This document shows, in pieces, positions 58,571 to 64,000 of a stretch of DNA of 64,000 bases. The translations under genes were made by a program, and so were the position numbers. The DNA is from Nonomuraea gerenzanensis. GTDB lineage: Bacteria > Actinomycetota > Actinomycetes > Streptosporangiales > Streptosporangiaceae. Each line of letters starts with the position of its first letter. Within the stretch, counting starts at the first letter, position 1. The notes under the pieces were generated by a model, which saw only the letters and a list, made by a program, of their open reading frames with translations, was not told where the DNA came from and made no database searches. Location of the stretch: the NCBI RefSeq assembly GCF_020215645.1, contig NZ_CP084058.1, positions 11,834,501 through 11,898,500 of the forward strand. The letters are read 5' to 3'.

Positions 58571-59485
58571 ATGAGGATCAAGGTGCCGGAGGCGCTGACC
58601 GAGTCGCACATGAAGTTCGAGGCGGATGCCGGGCCCGGCTGGAACGCCGCGCTGCCCGCGCTGGCCGAACGTTACCTCAACGAGTGGGAGCTGCGGCTGG
58701 ACGGCGAGCCCAGCCACGGGATCGTCGCGCTGGTGCTGCCGGTGCTGCGTGCCGACGGCACCCCCGCCGCGCTCAAGCTGCAGCCCGTGACCAGCGAGAC
58801 CGTGGACGAGGCGCTGGCCCTGCGCACGTGGGCGGGCGACGGCTCGGTGCTGCTGCTCGACGACGATCCGGAGACGGGCAGCATGCTGCTCGAACGGCTG
58901 GACCCCGACCGGTCCCTGTCGGCCGTGCCGGACGTCATGGAGTCCCTGGACGTGCTGGCGGGCCTGCTGCGCCGGCTGTCCGCCCATCCCGCCCCCGCGG
59001 GCATGCGCCACCTCGGCGACCTGGCGCGGGGCATGCTGGAGCGGGTGGACGACGCCGTGGACCGGGTGCACGGCGAGCGTGACCGCTACTGGCTGCGCTG
59101 GTGCGCGGGGGCGGTCGCCGAGCTCGTCCCCGAGCCCGGCGACCGGCTGCTGCACTGGGACCTGCACTACGACAACGTGCTCGCGGGTGAGCGCGAGCCG
59201 TGGCTGGCCATCGACCCCAAGCCGCTGGCGGGCGATCCTGGGTTCGAGCTGCTGCCCGCGTTGTGGAACCGGTGGGACGAGGTGATCACGAGCGGCGACG
59301 TGCCGCGCGCGGTGCTGCGGCGCTTCGACTTCCTGGTGGACGCCCTCGGCCTGGACCCACGCCGCGCGGCCGGCTGGACGCTCGGCCGGGTCCTGCAGAA
59401 CTTCCTGTGGGACGTGGCCGACGGCGACCGGGTGCTGGCCGAGATCCTGGTGCGGGTCGCGGAGGCCGTCCGCGCTAGGTGGTGA
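58571..59485 (+). CDS. APH(6)/streptomycin 6-kinase-like phosphotransferase
   Basis: A 304 aa protein of the aminoglycoside/hydroxyurea kinase family: A-A-L-K-L near residue 66 (ATP Lys), the catalytic H-W-D-L-H-Y-D-N (195-202; Asp197) and A-I-D-P-K-P-L-A-G-D-P (Asp215). Streptomycin 6-phosphotransferases have this layout; many chromosomal relatives act on other substrates, so resistance is not certain. Its 3' end overlaps the 3' end of the convergent oxidoreductase by 11 bp. It starts 109 bp from the divergent hydrolase. Confidence 0.85.
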   Translation: MRIKVPEALTESHMKFEADAGPGWNAALPALAERYLNEWELRLDGEPSHGIVALVLPVLRADGTPAALKLQPVTSETVDEALALRTWAGDGSVLLLDDDPETGSMLLERLDPDRSLSAVPDVMESLDVLAGLLRRLSAHPAPAGMRHLGDLARGMLERVDDAVDRVHGERDRYWLRWCAGAVAELVPEPGDRLLHWDLHYDNVLAGEREPWLAIDPKPLAGDPGFELLPALWNRWDEVITSGDVPRAVLRRFDFLVDALGLDPRRAAGWTLGRVLQNFLWDVADGDRVLAEILVRVAEAVRARW

Positions 59486-60398
59486 GGACGACCTTGCCCT
59501 GGCCGTGGCCGGTCTCGATCTCCCGGTGCGCGTCCGCGGCCTCCTCCAGCGGGTACGTCCTGCGTACCGGGAAGGAGAAGGCGCCCTCGGCGTACAGGGC
59601 GGCGTAACGCCCGAGCCGCTCGGCCGAGCGCTCCCCCTGGACCAGCCGCACCCCCAGCTCGGCGGCCCGGCCGTGCTCGACCAGCGTGACGATGCGGGCG
59701 CGGTCGGGCACCAGCTCCAGGGAGACCTCCAGCGCGTGCCCGCCGGCGCCGTCCAGGGCCGCGTCCACGCCGCCCGGCGCGAGCGCGTGCACCCGGTCGG
59801 CCAGGCCCTCGCCGTACGCGACGGGGACGGCGCCCAGCTCGCGCAGGTAGTCGTGGTTCACCTCGCGGGCGGTGCCGATCACGGTGGCCCCGCGCCTGCG
59901 CGCGATCTGCACGGCCGCCGTGCCCACCGAGCCGGCGGCGCCGTGCACGAGCAGCGTCTCACCCTCCGCCACGCCGATGCCGTCGATGGCCAGCTCCGCC
60001 GTCTGCACGCCCGAGGTGAGCCCGCCGGCCACCTCCCACGGCACCCCCGCCGGCTTGGCGGTCACATCGGTCGCGGGCACCACGATGTACTCGGCGTAGG
60101 CGAACAACCGGGAGAACCCGAGCACCTCGGCCCCCACCGCGATCCCGGTCACGCCCTCGCCCACCTGGTCCACCACACCCGCGAACTCGTTGCCGGGGAT
60201 GCGCGGGTAGGGCACCGCGTCCAGGTAGGGCGGCAGCCACCCGGCCCGCACGGCCGTGTCGAACGGTTGCACCCCGGCCGCCCGCACCCGCACCCGTACC
60301 TGGCCCGGGCCCGCCTGGGGCGCCGGCACCTCCATCACCTTCAGCACTTCGGGGCCGCCGGGCTCGGCGAAGGCCGCCGCTCTCATCAGTTCGCTCAT
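59475..60398 (-). CDS. NADPH:quinone oxidoreductase-like MDR enzyme
   Basis: A 307 aa medium-chain dehydrogenase/reductase without catalytic zinc: G-P-G-Q-V-R-V-R-V-R-A-A-G-V-Q-P-F-D (27-44), I-P-G-N-E-F-A-G-V-V, the NADP loop L-V-H-G-A-A-G-S-V-G-T-A-A-V-Q-I-A-R near 150 and the C-terminal G-K-V-V-L. It probably reduces quinones or alkenals. The promoter at 60405-60435 is of MerR/SoxR type, which fits a redox-responsive enzyme. The transcript is probably leaderless, since the -10 ends 6 bp before the ATG. Confidence 0.88.
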   Translation of the reverse strand: MSELMRAAAFAEPGGPEVLKVMEVPAPQAGPGQVRVRVRAAGVQPFDTAVRAGWLPPYLDAVPYPRIPGNEFAGVVDQVGEGVTGIAVGAEVLGFSRLFAYAEYIVVPATDVTAKPAGVPWEVAGGLTSGVQTAELAIDGIGVAEGETLLVHGAAGSVGTAAVQIARRRGATVIGTAREVNHDYLRELGAVPVAYGEGLADRVHALAPGGVDAALDGAGGHALEVSLELVPDRARIVTLVEHGRAAELGVRLVQGERSAERLGRYAALYAEGAFSFPVRRTYPLEEAADAHREIETGHGQGKVVLTT

Positions 60399-60404
60399 GC
60401 GGCC

Positions 60405-60435
60405 AGCCTGCTACCTCAACCAGACTTGAGGTCAA
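60405..60435 (-). promoter_or_regulatory. MerR/SoxR-type promoter of the quinone oxidoreductase
   Basis: On the minus strand TTGACC (60435-60430) and CAGGCT (60410-60405) are 19 bp apart. The inverted repeat CCTCAA-GTCTGG-TTGAGG lies between them (60431-60414). The SoxR operator is CCTCAA...TTGAGG, so this is a strong match. The ATG at 60398 is 6 bp from the -10, implying a leaderless mRNA. Confidence 0.8.
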
Positions 60436-60529
60436 GTCACCAACCGTTTCGGGAACTTTCTCCTTTAGTCGCGCTTTATCTGTATATAGTCCGACAGGAC
60501 ACACAGGGGGATAGGTAGTACGAGGCGGG

Positions 60530-61081
60530 ATGACCGACTTCTTACACATCGCACTGAGCTTTCCGACTGTCATTTTCACTTTCCTGCTCGTGGTGGTCGC
60601 CGGTTATTGGCTGACCGTCATCACCGGCCTCTTCGAGGCGGATGACGACGCCACGTGGCTGGGCCTCGGGGGAGTCCCAGCGGGGATCACGCTGTCGCTG
60701 CTCATCGCGCTGGCCTGGCTGCTCTGCCTCATCGGCAGTGTGCTGGCGCCCACCGGCGCGCTCATCGCCGTGCCCATCGCCGCTGCGGCCCTGGCCTGGC
60801 TGGCCGTGCGCGGCCTGCTGACGCCGCTGCGCAGGCTGTTCCCCGAGGGGGACACGCGCTCGCGCGGCGACTTCGTCGGCCAGATGTGCGTGATACGCAC
60901 CGGCACGGCCACTCCGGACTTCGGCCAGGCCGAGGTCACCGCCGCCGACGGCTCGTCCGCGGTCGTGCAGGTCCGCACGACCGGCCAGGACCGCCTCGTC
61001 CGCGGCGACGACGCCCTCATCTTCGAATACGACAAAGACGGCGAATTCTTCTGGGTCATGCCGTACGAAAGTGAGCACTGA
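60530..61081 (+). CDS. YqiJ/NfeD-like membrane protein
   Basis: A 183 aa protein. Three helices cover about residues 10-32, 46-66 and 72-92. An OB-fold-like domain follows at about 110-180 (R-S-R-G-D-F-V-G-Q-M-C-V-I-R-T-G and F-G-Q-A-E-V-T-A). NfeD/YqiJ proteins pair with flotillins. Its stop overlaps the flotillin start by one base (TGATG), so they form one operon. Confidence 0.82.
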   Translation: MTDFLHIALSFPTVIFTFLLVVVAGYWLTVITGLFEADDDATWLGLGGVPAGITLSLLIALAWLLCLIGSVLAPTGALIAVPIAAAALAWLAVRGLLTPLRRLFPEGDTRSRGDFVGQMCVIRTGTATPDFGQAEVTAADGSSAVVQVRTTGQDRLVRGDDALIFEYDKDGEFFWVMPYESEH

Positions 61082-63174
61082 TGGACGTCATCTCCACAGG
61101 TTTCGGGATTTTCCTGGCCGTCGTCCTGATCATCGTGATCGGCCTGCTGTTCGTCATCGGCCGCCTTTTCCGCAAGGTCGAGCAGGGCAAGGCGCTGATC
61201 GTCTCGAAGGTCAACAAGGTGGACGTGACGTTCACCGGCGCCGTGGTGCTGCCCGTGGTACACAAGGCCGAGATCATGGACATCTCGGTCAAGACCATCG
61301 AGATCGAACGAACCGGCCGCGAGGGGCTCATCTGCCGGGACAACATCAGGGCCGACATCAAGATCACGTTCTTCGTCCGCGTGAACAAGACCGCCGAGGA
61401 CGTCATCAAGGTCGCCCAGGCCATCGGCACCGCCCGCGCCAGCGACGAGACCACGCTGCAGGAGCTGTTCAACGCCAAGTTCTCCGAGGCGCTCAAGACC
61501 GCGGGCAAGCACCTCGACTTCGTGGACCTCTACACCAAGCGCGACGAGTTCCGTGACGAGATCGTCCGGCTGATCGGCACCGACCTGAACGGCTACAGCC
61601 TTGAGGACGCGGCCATCGACTACCTGGAGCAGACCTCGCTCGCGCAGCTCGACAAGAGCAACATCCTCGACGCGCAGGGCATCCGCAAGATCACCGAGCT
61701 GACGGCCATCGAGCACGTGCGCACGAACGAGTACCGGCGCAACGAGGAGAAGGAGATCACCCGCCAGAACGTGGACGCCCGCGAGGCGATCCTGGAGCTG
61801 GAGCGCCGCCAGGCCGACGCCGAGCTCAAGCAGCGCCGCGAGATCGAGACCGTCAAGGCGCGCGAGGAGGCCGAGATCGCCCGCGTGCAGGCCGAGGAGC
61901 GGCTGCGCGCCCAGGCCGCGCACATGAAGACCGACGAGCAGCTCGGCATCCAGAACGAGAACAGGGCCCGCGAGATCGCCGTCGCCGAGAAGAACCGCGA
62001 GCGCGTGATCGCCATCGAGACCGAGCGCATCGAGAAGGACCGGATGCTGGAGGTCATCGCCCGCGAGCGGGAGACCGAGCTGTCGCTCATCGCCAAGAAC
62101 AAGGAGGTCGAGACCGAGAAGCGGTCGATCGCCGAGGTCATCCGCGAGCGCATCGCGGTCGACAAGACCGTGGCCGAGCAGGAGGAGTCGATCAAGCGGC
62201 TGCGCGTGGTCGAGGAGGCCGAGCGCACCCGCCAGCAGGTGATCATCGCCGCCGAGGCCGAGGCCCAGGAGAACCTGGTCAAGGACATCAAGGCGGCCGA
62301 GGCCGCGGAGGCCGCCTCCAAGTTCAAGGCCCGCGAGGAGCTGGTGCTGGCCGAGGCGCGCCAGCAGGCCGCCGAGCTGGAGGCCAGGGCCAAGATGCGG
62401 CTGGCCGAGGGCATCCAGGCCGAGTCCGCAGCCTCCGGGCTGGCGCAGGTGCAGGTCAAGGAGCGCGACGCCGAGGCCATCGAGAAGGTGGGCCGCGCCG
62501 AGGCGCTGGTGCTGAAGGAGAAGCTGGCCGCCGAGGCCGACGGGGCCAGGGCCATGGCGCTGGTCGAGGGCGACCGGCTCAAGGCGCAGGCCGCGGGCGA
62601 GCAGGCGATGGCCCTGGCGGGCGCCGCCGCCGTGGGCGAGAAGCTCAAGGCCGAGGCCGAGGGCCTCACGCAGAAGGCCGCCGCGATGGCCGCGCTGGAC
62701 GAGGCCAGCAGGGCGCACGAGGAGTACCGCCTGCGCCTGGAGGCCGACAAGGAGATCAGGCTCAAGCACATCGACGTCAACCGGCAGGTCGCCGAGTCGC
62801 AGGCCAGCGTGCTGGCGGCCGGGCTGGCCAAGGCCAACATCGACATCGTCGGCGGCGACACGATGTTCTTCGACAAGGTGGTCGGCTCGATCACCGCGGG
62901 CAAGGTGGTGGACGGCTTCGTCGGCCACTCCCAGGTCGCCGGGGCGATCGTGTCGCCGTACGTCAACGGCACCGCAAGCCTGGCGGCCGACCTCGCGAGC
63001 GTGGTCGGCGGCGTGCGGACCGAGGACCTGAAGAACCTGACCGTGTCCGCCCTGCTCATGCGGCTCATCCAGGACGGCGGCCCGCAGACGACGGCGCTCG
63101 GTGAGCTGCTGGAGACGGCCCGCAGGCTCGGCGTGGCCGACTCGCCGGTGGCGGCCCTGGCCGGCGCCAAGTGA
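61081..63174 (+). CDS. flotillin-family (YqiK-like) SPFH protein
   Basis: A 697 aa protein. One N-terminal membrane helix (5-27) is followed by the SPFH/band 7 domain (about 40-190: G-K-A-L-I-V-S-K-V-N-K-V-D-V, T-G-R-E-G-L-I-C-R-D-N). A very long coiled coil of about 330 residues rich in A-E-A and E-R repeats comes next (A-E-R-T-R-Q-Q-V-I-I-A-A-E-A-E-A-Q), then a C-terminal YqiK-like domain with G-G-D-T-M-F-F-D-K-V. Flotillins organise membrane domains and oligomerise. It lies in an operon with YqiJ-like and DNA-repair-ATPase genes. Confidence 0.9.
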   Translation: MDVISTGFGIFLAVVLIIVIGLLFVIGRLFRKVEQGKALIVSKVNKVDVTFTGAVVLPVVHKAEIMDISVKTIEIERTGREGLICRDNIRADIKITFFVRVNKTAEDVIKVAQAIGTARASDETTLQELFNAKFSEALKTAGKHLDFVDLYTKRDEFRDEIVRLIGTDLNGYSLEDAAIDYLEQTSLAQLDKSNILDAQGIRKITELTAIEHVRTNEYRRNEEKEITRQNVDAREAILELERRQADAELKQRREIETVKAREEAEIARVQAEERLRAQAAHMKTDEQLGIQNENRAREIAVAEKNRERVIAIETERIEKDRMLEVIARERETELSLIAKNKEVETEKRSIAEVIRERIAVDKTVAEQEESIKRLRVVEEAERTRQQVIIAAEAEAQENLVKDIKAAEAAEAASKFKAREELVLAEARQQAAELEARAKMRLAEGIQAESAASGLAQVQVKERDAEAIEKVGRAEALVLKEKLAAEADGARAMALVEGDRLKAQAAGEQAMALAGAAAVGEKLKAEAEGLTQKAAAMAALDEASRAHEEYRLRLEADKEIRLKHIDVNRQVAESQASVLAAGLAKANIDIVGGDTMFFDKVVGSITAGKVVDGFVGHSQVAGAIVSPYVNGTASLAADLASVVGGVRTEDLKNLTVSALLMRLIQDGGPQTTALGELLETARRLGVADSPVAALAGAK

Positions 63175-63176
63175 GC

Positions 63177-64000
63177 GTGGTGACGCCCGAGCTGGAGGCG
63201 GGGACGTACGAAGTCCTGCGCAACCGCCTCCAGGCCCAGGCCAAGGCCCTGGAGGCGGCGGCCGGCACGCTCAACGACGAGCGGCTGAAGGTCTTCGGCG
63301 GGGCGGAGCTGCGCCTGCTGGGCACCGAGCGGATCAGGACGGAGAACAACTGCGTCCCCAGGGACATCGTCTCCGTGGGCGGCGTGATGCTCTTCGGCTA
63401 CAACGTCTTCATCGGGCTCAAGCCGGAGACGACGGTGGCGGACGTGTTCGCGGTGCACCGGTTCGCCAGGGACGGCGAGCACTTCCGCTTCGACGCCGAC
63501 AAGCTGGAGGCGCTGGACGACCCGGCGTTCAGGAAGGACTTCGCCGAGCTCTACCGCTACTACAAGGAGACCAGGCTCCAGCAGTTGCGGCGGGTCGAGG
63601 GCAAGCTGCTGGCCGTGTTCCAGACGGGCCCGGCGGACACGCGGGTGCTGCGCTGGACGGTCAGCAACAGTGGTGTCCCGAGATATCAGGACAATCGTGG
63701 GGAGCGGGACCACACGTTCCCCCCGTCCCACGACTTCGAGTGGACGCCCACCACCCGCGACGACCACGTACTCGGCCGCCACCCGCACATCTCCATCGGC
63801 GGCGAGGTGTTCGTCGAGACCGTCGGCGGCGACCTCACCATCAAGATCGAGGACAACACCGAGAGCGGGGCCGGCATCTACTCCGAGCCGGTCGCCGAGC
63901 CGTTGCAGAGCCTGGCGGACGCCGACGTCGAGTACGCCCGCGTGGGGCCGCTGATCCTCATGCGGATCAGGCCGTACAAGGAGACCGACCGGCGGCACCT
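63177..64000 (+). CDS. DNA repair ATPase-like protein, 3' end beyond the window
   Basis: At least 274 residues, open to the window edge. It starts V-V-T-P-E-L-E-A-G-T-Y-E-V-L-R-N-R-L near the flotillin stop. Also visible are L-N-D-E-R-L-K-V-F-G-G-A-E-L-R-L-L-G-T-E, R-T-E-N-N-C-V-P-R-D and G-G-V-M-L-F-G-Y-N-V-F-I-G-L. This is the N-terminal region of the large actinobacterial protein usually annotated DNA repair ATPase (often above 1,500 aa), as I recall. Its Walker motifs are not visible here. The GTG start, 2 bp after the flotillin stop, is the first in frame and is likely coupled. Confidence 0.7.
   Translation, partial: MVTPELEAGTYEVLRNRLQAQAKALEAAAGTLNDERLKVFGGAELRLLGTERIRTENNCVPRDIVSVGGVMLFGYNVFIGLKPETTVADVFAVHRFARDGEHFRFDADKLEALDDPAFRKDFAELYRYYKETRLQQLRRVEGKLLAVFQTGPADTRVLRWTVSNSGVPRYQDNRGERDHTFPPSHDFEWTPTTRDDHVLGRHPHISIGGEVFVETVGGDLTIKIEDNTESGAGIYSEPVAEPLQSLADADVEYARVGPLILMRIRPYKETDRRH

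Noticed and set aside
58571..59485. Assignment as a streptomycin-resistance gene
   Set aside because: Kinase motifs fit the family, but chromosomal relatives have varied substrates and no streptomycin cluster is present.
60604..62928. Minus-strand frame of over 770 codons across the flotillin operon
   Set aside because: The translation is Leu/Asp/Gly-rich and repetitive. The plus strand carries the clear YqiJ-like and flotillin proteins.

Overview
The window is about 72% G+C by eye. Its genes are packed, end mostly in C or G, and use many GTG starts and ATGA-coupled stop/start overlaps. It encodes an actinobacterial TopA with a lysine-rich tail, an MFS-dTMP kinase fusion, a chaplin-type surface protein, DUF3073, DUF5703, DUF6461 and DUF6510 proteins, a CU044_5270-family protein and MenB. 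Together these point to a filamentous actinomycete. I favour the Streptosporangiaceae (Nonomuraea-like) from gene content and from memory only.

Left part (1-7.8 kb) holds small single genes: a DUF305 lipoprotein, an LLM flavin oxidoreductase behind a MerR-like promoter, a secreted sulfatase, a methyltransferase/AraC divergent pair, a RibD-like reductase, a DUF6461 protein and a frameshifted relic. The core block (8-21.2 kb, mostly minus strand) carries tRNA-Thr(CGT), a secreted peptidase-like hydrolase, RicT/PSP1, holB, the MFS-tmk fusion, a small XRE regulator, a metallophosphoesterase and topA. An ECF sigma gene coupled to a membrane protein with two FtsX extracellular-domain-like modules sits between ricT and holB.

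From 21.3 to 25.2 kb lie a DUF5703 protein, a very long eight-repeat chaplin-like protein, a secreted low-complexity protein and tRNA-Leu(GAG). From 25.2 to 36.8 kb come a decayed stretch, a haloalkane-dehalogenase-like enzyme, a SpoIIE-type phosphatase coupled to a hydrolase, an ArsR/DUF2071/hydrolase operon and a peptidase-C39 ABC exporter coupled to a one-helix mini-protein. Next to the exporter is the scar of a deleted sugar-type ABC transporter, then a second ECF sigma operon.

From 36.8 to 50.9 kb are a family 8 polysaccharide lyase, a hydrolase pseudogene, a WGR/beta-propeller protein, an RsbW-like kinase, a degenerate pterin dehydratase, an orphan CoxL-type molybdoenzyme, a multicopper oxidase, a two-component system and a molybdo-oxidoreductase/ferredoxin-reductase-like/DUF6510 operon. 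From 51 kb to the end are an LCP cell-wall ligase, a TetR/P450 pair, DUF3073, ArsR and PadR regulators, menB, an APH(6)-like kinase, a quinone-oxidoreductase behind a textbook MerR/SoxR-type promoter, and a YqiJ-like/flotillin/DNA-repair-ATPase operon cut by the window end.

No CRISPR array, insertion sequence, integrase or replication origin was seen. The most interesting unit is the sigma factor paired with a duplicated FtsX-ectodomain protein. Other strong points are the long chaplin array, the C39 exporter with its mini-partner, the flotillin/DNA-repair-ATPase operon and the MerR-type leaderless promoter.
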